Shown: positions 20,580-29,759, counted from the first letter of the stretch. The stretch is 64,000 nucleotides of DNA from Pseudomonas alcaliphila JAB1 (GCF_001941865.1 NZ_CP016162.1:3967501-4031500), one strand, 5' to 3'. Notes: generated from the letters alone by a model not told the origin. Made by a program: numbers and translations.

Positions 20580-21353
20580 ATGCGTTTATTTACACGCTGG
20601 GCAATGGCGATGAGCCTGTTGTTCATCATTGACCAATCTCATGCAGAGGCGTTTCCCAGCCACTATCGCATGGTGTTGATGACGGAAAATTTCCCGCCCT
20701 TCAACATGTCAGCCGATGGCAAGAATTTCTCGCGGGACGCGAACATCACGGGGTCGAACACCGCTGTAATCAGAGAAATGTTCAAACGGGCGGGCATTCC
20801 CTACCACCTCAGCCTGCGCTTTCCTTGGGACAGGATGTACAACCTGGTTCTTGAGAAAGACAACTACGCGCTCTTCTCGGTGACCCTCAACGACACCCGT
20901 AAACCCGATTTCCAATGGGTTGGCCCATTGTCATCAACCCGTCGAGTGTTTGTAGCAGCGCCTGGCTCGACTCTCACGCTGACTCGGCTGGAAGAAGCCC
21001 GTAAGTATCGTATCGGCTCTTACCGAAATGCCTCATCTGGAGCCTTTCTGGAGAAGAACGGCATCCCCTTCTCCTCCTCTCTTCGCGACCAAGAGAACAT
21101 CAGCAAGCTGCTGGATGGGCGCATTGATTTCTGGGTAACCAATGACCCGGTATTTCACTATTACGCCGCCCAGCAAGGTGTCAGCGGGCTACGCGTCGCC
21201 TTTGTCGCTGAAGCCGAGACCTATCAGTACCTCGCGATCAATCGCAACACGCCTGAAGCCGTCACCAAGCGACTGCAAGAAAGCCTCGACGAAATGAGTG
21301 CCGACGGCACCTTGCAACGCCTTCAAACCTCGTTCCTGAAAAGCGCTCAATGA
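20580..21353 (+). CDS. Periplasmic substrate-binding protein beside a chemoreceptor
   Basis: 257 aa, signal peptide ~1-22 (AMAMSLLFIIDQSHA), then an SBP_bac_3-like domain beginning YRMVLMTENFPPFNMS and continuing to NFPPFN / GSNTAVIREMFKRAG, typical of amino-acid-type binding proteins. No permease gene accompanies it. It is followed 80 bp later by a chemoreceptor gene on the same strand. Either an orphan importer component or a ligand-presenting protein for the receptor; the second is inference from adjacency. Confidence 0.83.
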   Translation: MRLFTRWAMAMSLLFIIDQSHAEAFPSHYRMVLMTENFPPFNMSADGKNFSRDANITGSNTAVIREMFKRAGIPYHLSLRFPWDRMYNLVLEKDNYALFSVTLNDTRKPDFQWVGPLSSTRRVFVAAPGSTLTLTRLEEARKYRIGSYRNASSGAFLEKNGIPFSSSLRDQENISKLLDGRIDFWVTNDPVFHYYAAQQGVSGLRVAFVAEAETYQYLAINRNTPEAVTKRLQESLDEMSADGTLQRLQTSFLKSAQ

Positions 21354-21433
21354 GTCGCTGCGCGCAGCCCCGCAGAGCCTGAGCCCTGGGCTTGAACAAC
21401 TTTGCATACCACGCAGTAGAGGTAGTCAGCCCA

Positions 21434-23311
21434 ATGAACCGTCTGAAATTTCGCCATAAAATCCTGACAGCAGCTGCTTTCATCGTTGTATTGGCCTTTG
21501 GCGCTTTCGCCTTGTTCAACGACTATTACCAGCGCAACACCCTGCGCTCCGAGGTCGAAAACAATCTCACCGAACTCGGAGCACTCACCACCAGTAACAT
21601 TCAGACCTGGCTACACGGCCACATGCGCCTGGTCGAATCCATGGCTCAGCAGTTGGCTCGCTCAGACGACCGGCCTGAAATTGTGGGCCTACCCGTTTAT
21701 GGCTCCACGTTCCAGATGAGCTACTTCGGCAGTTCAGGTGGGGAGATGTACTCGGTACCGGCTGCGCAACGTGCATCGGACTATGACCCTCGCGCACGGG
21801 GCTGGTACCAGGCTGCTCAGAAGGCGAGCGGCACGGTGGTTACGGAGCCCTATATCGCAGCATCGACAGGCAAATTGGTGATTACGGTCGCCAGTCCGGT
21901 GGTACGTGATGGCCAAACAATTGGTGTCGCCGGCGCCGATATTGATCTGACGACCATCAGCAACATCATCAACTCATTGAGCTTCGAGGGTAACGGCCAC
22001 GCCTTCATCGCCAATGCGAACAACAAAGTGCTCATACATCCCCGCGCGGAGCTGATTCTAAAACCTCTTGATGAGATTTTTACCGACAGCAACGTGCATG
22101 TGAACCAACCGTTCGGAGAGCTCGAGCAGGATGGCAACGCACAATTCATCTCGTTCACAGCGCTAAAGGACATCCCCTCAGCAGATTGGAAATTGGGCTT
22201 GGTCATGAACCAGCACTATGCCTTTTCCATGCTCGATGCCTTTCGTACGTCTGCCGCGATCGCTGCGCTTGTGGCAGTAGCCATCATCATTCTCTTGCTA
22301 GGCCTGCTAATCAAAATACTGATGAAGCCACTGTTCACGATGGGTAAGACCATGGAGGGCATCGCTGACGGCGATGGCGATCTCACCCAGCGCTTGACGA
22401 TCCAGCACCAGGACGAATTCGGTCAGATTGGCCTGGCATTCAACCGTTTCGTGCACCGTATCCACGGTTCAATTCACGAAGTCGCATCGGTCACTCAACA
22501 GGTCAACGCCATGGCCACTCAGGTTATCGAGGCCTCCAACTCCTCGCTGCAGCATTCCGACCAACAGGCCAATCGCACCGAAAGCGTGGCAGCGGCAATA
22601 AACCAGCTAGGAGCAGCTGCACATGAAATCGCCAGCAATGCAGCAGCCACCTCACAGCATTCCAGTCTGGCCAGTGAGTTGGCGGCTCAAGGGCAGGACG
22701 TGCTGGGCCAATCGATTTCAACCACCCGTGAGCTTTCAGAAAAAATCGCCAATGCCTGCACGACCATCGAAAGCCTCAATGCGAAAACAGACGACATTGG
22801 GCAAATTCTCGACGTGATCAGCGGGATCTCCCAGCAAACCAATCTTCTGGCATTGAATGCCGCGATCGAGGCGGCACGAGCCGGGGAAGCTGGACGCGGA
22901 TTTGCGGTAGTTGCCGATGAGGTAAGAAGTCTGGCTCATCGCACTCAGGCGAGCGCTCAGCAGATCCAACAGATGATTGATGAGCTCCAGGAAGGCGCCC
23001 GCCAGGCAGTGAACATCATGACCGAAAGTCAACGCCAGAGCGAAAGCACCGTGCGAACTGCCGACAATGCGGGCGAGCGCCTAGGCCTCGTGGCAACTCG
23101 CATCGGTGAGATTGACGGTATGAACCAGTCGGTAGCGACGGCAACGGAAGAGCAAACGGCTGTCGTGGAGTCCATCAATCAAGACGTCGACGAGATCAAT
23201 GTGCTTAGCCAGAGCTGCATCATCAATCTCCGTACGTCGCTCGCGGCCTGCGAAAACCTCAGTGCCCAGGCGAGGAGACTCGACCTGTTGGTGGGCGGGT
23301 TCCGGCTTTAG
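21434..23311 (+). CDS. Methyl-accepting chemotaxis protein, dCache (PctA-like)
   Basis: 625 aa from the ATG at 21434 (an upstream in-frame TTG at 21392 is unlikely). Layout: TM1 ~8-28, periplasmic dCache domain ~30-275, TM2 ~277-302, HAMP, then the cytoplasmic signalling hairpin with tip GISQQTNLLALNAAIEAARA. The ligand pocket carries most of the amino-acid motif (Y117-x4-R122-x-W124-Y125, EPY at 138-140), but the position of the conserved Asp is Ala142, and a later Asp in GADIDL is kept. No C-terminal CheR-tether pentapeptide is obvious. Probably senses an amino acid or related metabolite handled by the neighbouring transport genes. Confidence 0.93.
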   Translation: MNRLKFRHKILTAAAFIVVLAFGAFALFNDYYQRNTLRSEVENNLTELGALTTSNIQTWLHGHMRLVESMAQQLARSDDRPEIVGLPVYGSTFQMSYFGSSGGEMYSVPAAQRASDYDPRARGWYQAAQKASGTVVTEPYIAASTGKLVITVASPVVRDGQTIGVAGADIDLTTISNIINSLSFEGNGHAFIANANNKVLIHPRAELILKPLDEIFTDSNVHVNQPFGELEQDGNAQFISFTALKDIPSADWKLGLVMNQHYAFSMLDAFRTSAAIAALVAVAIIILLLGLLIKILMKPLFTMGKTMEGIADGDGDLTQRLTIQHQDEFGQIGLAFNRFVHRIHGSIHEVASVTQQVNAMATQVIEASNSSLQHSDQQANRTESVAAAINQLGAAAHEIASNAAATSQHSSLASELAAQGQDVLGQSISTTRELSEKIANACTTIESLNAKTDDIGQILDVISGISQQTNLLALNAAIEAARAGEAGRGFAVVADEVRSLAHRTQASAQQIQQMIDELQEGARQAVNIMTESQRQSESTVRTADNAGERLGLVATRIGEIDGMNQSVATATEEQTAVVESINQDVDEINVLSQSCIINLRTSLAACENLSAQARRLDLLVGGFRL

Positions 23312-23661
23312 TCTTCGAGTGAAGGAAAGACATCTGCGCCCGGACGATTGAAAGCGGGCTCGGCTCTACAGACGCACATGAATAACCGGCCAGGACCTAT
23401 AGCGCGGTCGATGCAAGAGAAGGTGCCGACAGGAACTCAGATCGATGATGCACCGGCTTCAGGAGAGGCGGGCTCTTGCCTAGCCTCTCCTGAGTCAAGC
23501 GTACGACGCTGGAGTGATCGTCCCTGCCAGGGGAACTCTGTTCCCGCGCAGACAGGACAGCAGCTCCATCGCGGCACAGCGCTTGCGCCGACCCGCAGGA
23601 CACTAATCTAGAACCTGCGGATTTCCTGGGCTCCCGCATTCGCGGGGGTGACCTTGAATGC
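23312..23661. other. Intergenic region between chemoreceptor and racemase genes
   Basis: 350 bp with no convincing gene, between convergent transcripts. It holds an inverted repeat with AGGAGAGG (about 23460) and CCTCTCCT (about 23484) arms that could serve as a bidirectional 3'-end hairpin; there is no clear T-run. Nothing else was recognised. Confidence 0.5.
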
Positions 23662-25107
23662 TTAGCGCTCTTGCAATGCGATGGCAACACAGGAAGAAGC
23701 CAGAACACTCGTAGGGTCCACCAACGGCAGAATAGATACGGCTTCAGGCGTAAGCTCGATCAGTGGCAACTCGGTACAGCCAAGGATCACCGCCTGGGCT
23801 CCCAACGCCTGCATATGCTTGATTGATGCAGTGAGGTCGTCGCTGCAGCGCCCCGTGGTGTGCCCCGACTTCACGCCGGTGTCACCGTAGATAGCAGCCA
23901 TGACACGCGCCTGGTTAGCTTCATCCGGCACCAAAAGCTCGATACAGGAGCCAGAGAACGCCTCATGGTAAACCCCTGTAGCAACAGTGCCCGTAGTGGC
24001 GAGTAAACCGACCCGATGAACATTAGGAAGAAATCGCTGAATATGAATTCTGACTTCATGGAGCATATTCAAGATTGGCACATTCAACTGCGCGTCGATT
24101 TTCTCAACAAAAGCATGTGCGGTATTGCATGGAATCGCAATTATATCCGCGCCCCCCTCCTCAAGCCTTTTACAGGTTGCCAATAGCGAAATGGTTGGGT
24201 CCTCGCCACCAGACAAAAGATGAGCAGTGCGGTCGGGTATCTGAGGGTTCTGCTCCACGAGCATTTTTATATGATCTTGATCGCACGCTGCCCTCGTCAA
24301 CTGGACGACCTTGCGCATAAAGTCAACTGTCGCAGCTGGGCCAACGCCCCCTACGACACCCACCTTGAACTTATGTGCAGCACGCGCGCCGCCAACAAAC
24401 AAAGCGTATTCGGCATATGCCTGATTTGAATCAATGATGGGTACGCCAACTCGCATCCGCAACGCATCAATAAACACGGGAATTTCAGTTAACCCTGGCA
24501 GAATCAACTCAGCCCCTTGCTCAATAAGATTATCGCAAGCGCTTACCAGGCTATCCAGGCACCAACCATCATGGTGACCATTGCGTATACCGCGTGGGCC
24601 ATAAACTGCAGACATCAGGCCTTGCGCCTGTACCTCCGGCTCGGGATAAAGGACACTCCAGGTATCACCAAACGCGCGGTCAAATAACTGTGCATCTTTG
24701 ACGAAAGTCGACGTCAGCACACCGATAGAGCGTACCTGCGGGTAATTCTTCGTCACACAGGCCTGCAACGCATCAATCAAACTAACGACAGAAAGTTCCA
24801 GTTCTGGTGCAAGCTCTGCCAAGAAACAGTGGGAAACGAAACAGGGCACCAACGCAACATCAACACCGCTTCGCTCCATGGTTTTCAACATGTTATAGAC
24901 ATAGAACTTTCTACGTGTCGGGTCATAATCTTCAGAGCAGGCTAAACCCGAATCGGCAAAGGGATGCTGTTCGAATGCGACGTCAAACTGACGTTGCGGC
25001 GTTGCCTTTATCATTTTCAACAGGGTGTCCACGCCGGCAACAGCGCCTAGCCCACCCACGACGCCATATTTACTGGGCCTCGCCATATCCATCATTTTAT
25101 CAGCCAT
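23662..25107 (-). CDS. Tandem-domain Asp/Glu racemase-family protein
   Basis: 481 aa made of two aspartate/glutamate-racemase-fold domains (~12-245 and ~248-481), twice the usual ~230-aa unit. Both open with a glycine-rich strand (YGVVGGLG; VGVVGGVG). Domain 2 has both catalytic cysteines, C327 in IPCNTAH and C444 in GCTEL. Domain 1 keeps C89 (VPCFVSH), but the second motif reads GLTE, with Leu206 replacing Cys. So only domain 2 looks competent for two-base racemisation. The ATG follows AGGTGA. It lies 53 bp after a GltP-type symporter gene, almost certainly one operon, pointing to interconversion of D/L acidic amino acids taken up by that carrier. Exact substrate is unproven. Confidence 0.87.
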   Translation of the reverse strand: MADKMMDMARPSKYGVVGGLGAVAGVDTLLKMIKATPQRQFDVAFEQHPFADSGLACSEDYDPTRRKFYVYNMLKTMERSGVDVALVPCFVSHCFLAELAPELELSVVSLIDALQACVTKNYPQVRSIGVLTSTFVKDAQLFDRAFGDTWSVLYPEPEVQAQGLMSAVYGPRGIRNGHHDGWCLDSLVSACDNLIEQGAELILPGLTEIPVFIDALRMRVGVPIIDSNQAYAEYALFVGGARAAHKFKVGVVGGVGPAATVDFMRKVVQLTRAACDQDHIKMLVEQNPQIPDRTAHLLSGGEDPTISLLATCKRLEEGGADIIAIPCNTAHAFVEKIDAQLNVPILNMLHEVRIHIQRFLPNVHRVGLLATTGTVATGVYHEAFSGSCIELLVPDEANQARVMAAIYGDTGVKSGHTTGRCSDDLTASIKHMQALGAQAVILGCTELPLIELTPEAVSILPLVDPTSVLASSCVAIALQER

Positions 25108-25160
25108 TAAATTTCACCTGTGCATGAAAAATGGGCTGTATATACAGCCCATTGGTTTCG

Positions 25161-26483
25161 TCATACTTGGCTGGACTGCAACTGCTCCGGTATATCCGTT
25201 GATTTCAAAACGTGGGCTGTATCGTAGAGGGTCTGATCCAGCTGCCCTTCGCTTTTGGCAACCACGACCGCCACGGCGCAATCACCGACAACATTCAACG
25301 AGGTGCGTGCCATATCGAGTATCCGGTCGATGCCGGCGATGATCGCTACCCCTTCCAAAGGCAAGCCGACCGATGTGAGTACGAGGGACAGCATGATGAG
25401 ACCAGCGCCCGGCACACCTGCAGTGCCGATGGATGCCAAGGTTGCTGTCAGCACGATGGTGGCGTACTGAGCGAGGCTCAGATCGATACCGTACGCTTGA
25501 GCAATGAACAGAGCACATACACCTTGGTACAGCGCGGTACCGTCCATATTAATGGTTGTGCCAAGTGGCAATACGAAACTTGAAACGCCACGTGACACAC
25601 CAAGATTACGCTCGGTCGACATCATCGTGACCGGGAGCGTTCCGGCGCTCGATGTACTGCTAAAGGCTACGATAGCGGGCTCGATCACACCCTGCACGTA
25701 ACGGACGGGGCTGAGACCTGCAACAAACTTGATCAACCCGGCGTAAACAACTGCCGCATGAATCAAGCAGCCCAGATAGACCACACCGATTACTTTTGCC
25801 AAAGGAGCCAAAAGTTCTAATCCGTATGTTCCAGCCACCCAGGTAACCAGCGCAAATACGCCGTACGGCGCAAAGGCAATAATAATCCCGGTAAACTTGT
25901 AAAAAACTTCAGCCAACGAATCCATGAACTTCTTGACTGGTTTCGCCGCCTCACCAGCCAAGGTGATTGCCAAGCCGAACAGGATGGCGAACACAATGAT
26001 CTGCAGCACATTACCTTGTGCAAAAGCAGCTACCGGGTTGGCCGGGACCAACGCCACCAGCGTTGCTACCAAGCTCGGAGATTCGGCAACCGTCACGGCT
26101 TGCGCTGCGCCCAAATCAATTCCCACGCCAGGCTTGAAGATCATTGCCAGCGCCAAGCCAATAATAATGGCTATAGCTGTCGTGCCAAGATAAAGCGAAA
26201 GAGTTTTAATGCTCAATCGGCCCATGGTCGACATATCACGCAAAGACGTCACGCCACTGACCAACGAAACGAATATCAGCGGCACAATGAGCATTCTTAT
26301 ACCGTTGAGGAAAAGATCCCCAATAGGCTTGATACTTGCTGCATATTCACCATAACCACTCTGATTCAGTGCGACGCCAAGCACCACACCCAGCGTAAGC
26401 GCTATGAATATCTGCTTCCACAGCGGCATGCTTGTCCAGAAGGAAAACATCCCCCCCGTTTTTTTAATCTCTGCTTTCTTCAC
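25161..26483 (-). CDS. Dicarboxylate/amino acid:cation symporter, GltP/GltT type
   Basis: 440-aa inner-membrane DAACS/SLC1 carrier. Landmarks: helical hairpin 1 SSTSSAGTLP, the NMDGT sodium-site motif at 312-316, hairpin 2 GVPGAGLIML, and the last helix with D390, R393, T394 and N397, which align with the residues that bind the side-chain and amino groups of aspartate/glutamate in GltPh. This pattern favours acidic amino acids over C4-dicarboxylates without an amino group. First gene of the symporter-racemase operon; promoter in the AT-rich gap before a divergent LysR gene. Confidence 0.93.
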   Translation of the reverse strand: MKKAEIKKTGGMFSFWTSMPLWKQIFIALTLGVVLGVALNQSGYGEYAASIKPIGDLFLNGIRMLIVPLIFVSLVSGVTSLRDMSTMGRLSIKTLSLYLGTTAIAIIIGLALAMIFKPGVGIDLGAAQAVTVAESPSLVATLVALVPANPVAAFAQGNVLQIIVFAILFGLAITLAGEAAKPVKKFMDSLAEVFYKFTGIIIAFAPYGVFALVTWVAGTYGLELLAPLAKVIGVVYLGCLIHAAVVYAGLIKFVAGLSPVRYVQGVIEPAIVAFSSTSSAGTLPVTMMSTERNLGVSRGVSSFVLPLGTTINMDGTALYQGVCALFIAQAYGIDLSLAQYATIVLTATLASIGTAGVPGAGLIMLSLVLTSVGLPLEGVAIIAGIDRILDMARTSLNVVGDCAVAVVVAKSEGQLDQTLYDTAHVLKSTDIPEQLQSSQV

Positions 26484-26818
26484 GATATGTATGCTCCATA
26501 CTCTACGTACGTTAATTATTTTTCTAGGCAGTACTTTGTGCTGTATTGTTTTTATTTACGGATTGGCTTATAGAGCACATCCAAATGCCGTTTTCATCTC
26601 CCCATATCCGGGTCATTAGTATTTCTTATACAAGCCAGCCTCTTTTGCGCCTTTGTGGGAACGTTATACCTCCCCAGTCCGGCTCGCCCAATTCTTCTTT
26701 TCGATGACTAATGCTTTTTACGCATGACCCCCGCAGGGGCCTCTACATTCAGTAGAGTTATGCTCAGAAAGACAACATGACGCAGACAACAAGATTGCCG
26801 TCCAGGCGAGGAGAACGA
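26484..26818. promoter_or_regulatory. Divergent control region, symporter / LysR
   Basis: 335 bp, clearly more AT-rich than the flanking core genes. A perfect inverted repeat CTCTAC-ATTCA-GTAGAG (26741-26757) with a T-N11-A pattern lies about 60 bp before the LysR start and is a good candidate LysR-type operator. AGGAG precedes the ATG at 26819. Confidence 0.55.
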
Positions 26819-27724
26819 ATGGAGGTTAACTGGCTAGAGGATTTCTTGACGCTTTCCGTAACCCGGAATTTTTCGCGCGCCGCAGAGATGCGCAATGTCA
26901 CGCAACCAGCATTTAGCCGGCGGATACAAATTCTGGAGGCCTGGGTAGGAGCGTCACTCATTGATCGCAGCATATTCCCGATAACCCTGACGGCGGCTGG
27001 GGAGGCCTTCCGGCGAACGGCCCAAGAGGTTCTGGAGACGTTACGCTACGGTCGTGAGGAGGTGCAGGGATTAGTACCAGCGGGCGGCGAGGTAGTTACC
27101 ATTTCTGCTTCGCACACCTTGGCAGTGAGCTTTTTCGCGGACTGGCACGCGGAGCTGCAACATAGCGCAGGCCGTCTCAACGCCCGGGTTCTTGCTGACA
27201 ACATAGCCGCTTGCGCTGAAGCCCTGATCTCGGGGACTTGTGAACTGATGCTGGCATACAGCGACTCGGGCATTGCCAATATTGCCGGATTGGAACGCTA
27301 CCCTTCCGTGTTGCTGGCAAACGATCGCCTGATTCCAGTCACAGCGCCAGACTCAACTGGATCAGCGCTACACTCGCTGAACAGCACGCAAAAGCTTCCC
27401 TATCTGTGCTATCCGGGTAACAGCTTCCTTGGGCGCATGACGCGCTCTGTAGTGGAGCGAGAACGCTTGTCCGACAAACTGGAATATCGATTCGAATGCT
27501 CAATGGCAGATGTACTCAAACGTGGGGCAATCGCAGGAGTCGGTGTTGCATGGATTCCCGAGCGCGTAGTTCGAGACGAGCTCGCCTCCGGAAAACTGGT
27601 TCTAGCAGGTGATGAGCAGCATACCGTCTCGCTCGGCATCACCCTTTACCGGAAAGCAGAGGCATCCAGCCCGCAAGTGGAAAGAATCTGGATGCTTGCC
27701 CTTGACCAGTCGTGCAGTCTGTAG
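26819..27724 (+). CDS. LysR-type regulator, HypT/YjiE-like (second copy)
   Basis: 301 aa from the ATG at 26819, which has a strong AGGAG; an ATG at 26777 is in frame but lacks one. HTH segment VTQPAFSRRIQILE closely matches HypT-type regulators, and the protein is homologous along its length to the LysR at 19438 (NFSRAA, NARVL, FLGR, GVAWLP/IP in both). It is divergent from the symporter-racemase operon and is its likely regulator. The two paralogues bracket the 20-27 kb module with opposite orientation. Confidence 0.88.
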   Translation: MEVNWLEDFLTLSVTRNFSRAAEMRNVTQPAFSRRIQILEAWVGASLIDRSIFPITLTAAGEAFRRTAQEVLETLRYGREEVQGLVPAGGEVVTISASHTLAVSFFADWHAELQHSAGRLNARVLADNIAACAEALISGTCELMLAYSDSGIANIAGLERYPSVLLANDRLIPVTAPDSTGSALHSLNSTQKLPYLCYPGNSFLGRMTRSVVERERLSDKLEYRFECSMADVLKRGAIAGVGVAWIPERVVRDELASGKLVLAGDEQHTVSLGITLYRKAEASSPQVERIWMLALDQSCSL

Positions 27725-27837
27725 AGAACGCATACTGACTTTGCACCTCGTTCGGCGCCCACTCGCTCACATGCATTAGTTTCGCCTACGGCACTGACCG
27801 TTACAGGGAACCCGCAGGCGACAAAGAGTCTTTGCAC

Positions 27838-28197
27838 TCAATCGCGGCAATAGCCCTCGCCGCTGCGCACGGTCAGGCAGTTCTGTTTATCCAGCAGCCA
27901 TTTCATGCCGGTAGCTTCGCCGTCGGTGGCGCTGATGCTCTCCACCACGCCATCGCGCACGAAGACGATCTTCGCCCCCTGCGCACGCCCGACGAAGCGG
28001 CGCGGGCCGTCGAGGTTGGCGATGGTCAGGCGGTAGTCGACCGGCGTGCCACTGATATCCAGGTAAGTGCCCTCTGGCCCGTTCCAACGCCCCAGCCATT
28101 GCTGGGTGGTAGATACACCACCGCTTACGCCGGCAGTTCCACTGCAACCGGCCAGCAGCAGGGCACCGAGCCCCAGGGTTGATCGGATGATTGCCAT
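27838..28197 (-). CDS. Small lipoprotein
   Basis: About 119 aa from the ATG at 28197: MAIIRSTLGLGALLLAGC has a signal peptide and lipobox (LAGC), so it is an envelope lipoprotein. The mature part (WLGRWNGPEGTYLDISG; YRLTIANLDGPRRFVGR) reads as a small beta-rich domain with one C-terminal Cys pair (CLTVRSGEGYC). Function unknown. It is convergent with LysR upstream in coordinate. GC content returns to core-like, unlike the neighbouring cassettes. Confidence 0.8.
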   Translation of the reverse strand: MAIIRSTLGLGALLLAGCSGTAGVSGGVSTTQQWLGRWNGPEGTYLDISGTPVDYRLTIANLDGPRRFVGRAQGAKIVFVRDGVVESISATDGEATGMKWLLDKQNCLTVRSGEGYCRD

Positions 28198-28348
28198 GGA
28201 GATGTCCTCGTTCACGGATGCGGGTTAGGCGGTTCGACTCGTTTCGATGTTACTGGGTTCATCTGGCAGCTCAGTGACATTCGATCCAGGCACGCTTAGC
28301 AAAGGGTCGGCATCCACAGCATAGAACGGCCGGCGCACCAACGGCCTT

Positions 28349-28954
28349 TCAAAGCACGGCAGCAAGATTGCTACGCGCCTGCGCTTCATAGCGCACGTTG
28401 AAATGCTCGGTGCTGTAAATGCAGGGGCGTCCCAGAAATGCCTTGAGCACGCTACGGCGCTTCATGCGATAGACGAAACCCGGTACCCAGGCGTACTCGG
28501 CGCGCACCTGAGCGTCGTACTCGGCGAACCGCTCTGGCGTGGCGCCGAGAATGGCCAGGTCGATATCCACCAGCAACTGCTCATCCGGCTCGCTCGGCGT
28601 CGCATCATGCCGGGTGACCATGATCAGTCGTTCGACCCGCGCCAAGGTCGCCTGGCTGGCCTGACAGCTCGCGAGCACCCGGATGGCCCAGTCCGCACTC
28701 TGCCGCTCGTTGTTCTTGCCGCGCACGTCGTAGATGGCGTCATGGAACCAGAGCGCGATGGCCACCTCTCCCGGCTGCTGCGCCAGGTGCCGTGCCTGAT
28801 CGAAATGCATAAGGCATTCGCGCAGATGCTGCAGCGAGTGGTAGTGCCGTTGCGGTTCCTCGTAGGCACGCACGAGCTGCTCGAACAGACCTGGCGGAGG
28901 CTGTAGGCCAAGGTCTGACCAGGCGCGAGCCCAGGATGATGGGAGAAGAGTCAT
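28349..28954 (-). CDS. HD-superfamily metal-dependent phosphohydrolase
   Basis: 201 aa, COG4339-type. Metal ligands visible in order: His of RHYHSLQHL, the HD doublet in ALWFHDAIYD, and a distal Asp in LLVDIDLAILG. Cytoplasmic; substrates of this family (nucleotides or similar phosphoesters) are mostly unknown. It has no good Shine-Dalgarno. It is the last gene before the integron cassette region on this strand. Confidence 0.85.
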   Translation of the reverse strand: MTLLPSSWARAWSDLGLQPPPGLFEQLVRAYEEPQRHYHSLQHLRECLMHFDQARHLAQQPGEVAIALWFHDAIYDVRGKNNERQSADWAIRVLASCQASQATLARVERLIMVTRHDATPSEPDEQLLVDIDLAILGATPERFAEYDAQVRAEYAWVPGFVYRMKRRSVLKAFLGRPCIYSTEHFNVRYEAQARSNLAAVL

Positions 28955-28957
28955 TTG

Positions 28958-29024
28958 GAGGATCGATAGCGTTTTGGTTAAGGGGCGGGTTTTAACCGGT
29001 ACCAGCGAGCGGTTTTAACCTGTT
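28958..29024. repeat. Palindromic repeat at the distal end of the cassette region
   Basis: Outer inverted repeat GATAGC / GCTATC around two copies of GGTTTTAACC-type words and a GGTTAAGGGGCGGG stretch. The GGTTAAGG..CGGG segment recurs at 29372-29390. It may be a decayed attC or a REP-like element; the core-site sequence is not clear enough to call attC. Confidence 0.4.
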
Positions 29025-29035
29025 GCTATCCACTT

Positions 29036-29311
29036 CTAACTGAATAAGCCAGCGATTGCACTTGTTATGCCTTCGATAATTGTTAGAAGTCCGTCGATCA
29101 TGGCTTCAAAGGTACCGACTATTATCTCCAGAATTCCCTCGCTGCTCTGAATAGGAAGTACAGCTGCTCCAGCAACGGAAATAGCCATGGCTGCTATGGC
29201 AACGGAGCTGAAGCCCATAACCATGATGTAAATTGCAGAACCTATAAGCAGGGCCGCGCAAAGCGAATTAAAGGCCCTCCGCACTATCGATCGCTTTACT
29301 TTCTTTTTCAT
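29036..29311 (-). CDS. Small membrane protein in cassette region
   Basis: 91 aa from the ATG at 29311 (a GTG at 29323 is also in frame). A basic N-terminus (MKKKVKRSIVRR), a hydrophobic helix (~12-30 and following Ala/Val-rich stretch), a linker QSSEG, and a C-terminal amphipathic region rich in Ile (ILEIIVGTFEAMIDGLL). AT-richer than the core genes. No family recognised; likely inner-membrane. Possibly the fourth integron cassette; its boundaries are not resolved. Confidence 0.6.
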   Translation of the reverse strand: MKKKVKRSIVRRAFNSLCAALLIGSAIYIMVMGFSSVAIAAMAISVAGAAVLPIQSSEGILEIIVGTFEAMIDGLLTIIEGITSAIAGLFS

Positions 29312-29435
29312 TTCAAGACCCACTTGTAGCTGAGTAAAAACACCAAATATATATAGTGCTTGGTTAAGGGACGGGCTTTAGCCCGCACCAGTAAGCGAAG
29401 CGAGCGATTTGAATACTAATTGTTAGACTGAGTAG

Positions 29436-29759
29436 CTAGCTGGTTATTGCATGTGGAACTAAATTTACCCCGATAGCTGCAAATACGAAAGGTGCTAAGT
29501 ATTTTGTTAGGTCAGCAATTCCGCCAATCCCAACCCAGAAATATGAATTTTCTGGGAGTGTTAGCTGATACTCCGCTATAGAGACGCTGAGGAATCCTGA
29601 GACGCCAACTATTAAGACTGAGCACATTATAAGAGCGAATCCATTTTTATAATTCTCATGCCTATCTATTTTGTCGGATTTGTATGTCTTATGAATTCTT
29701 TGTGCGCCATAGAAAATACAGCCCAATAGTGATACCAGCCATACGGTTACGGATAACAA
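29436..29759 (-). CDS. Cassette-encoded membrane protein (TTG start)
   Basis: 107 aa from the TTG at 29759, chosen because AGGAG lies 8 bases upstream and because the longer frame would begin inside the preceding attC site. Three predicted membrane spans: LLSVTVWLVSLLGCIFYG, FALIMCSVLIVGVSGF and YLAPFVFAAIGVNLV. A basic loop (HKTYKSDKIDRHENYK) separates the first two. No homologue recognised; size and topology recall small holin-like or stress-membrane proteins, but this is only resemblance. Sole gene of cassette 3. Confidence 0.68.
   Translation of the reverse strand: MLSVTVWLVSLLGCIFYGAQRIHKTYKSDKIDRHENYKNGFALIMCSVLIVGVSGFLSVSIAEYQLTLPENSYFWVGIGGIADLTKYLAPFVFAAIGVNLVPHAITS

Noticed and set aside
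29340..29428. Complete attC for cassette 3
   Set aside because: R'' GTCTAAC is clear, but no GTTRRRY R' box or matching stem could be found at the far end.
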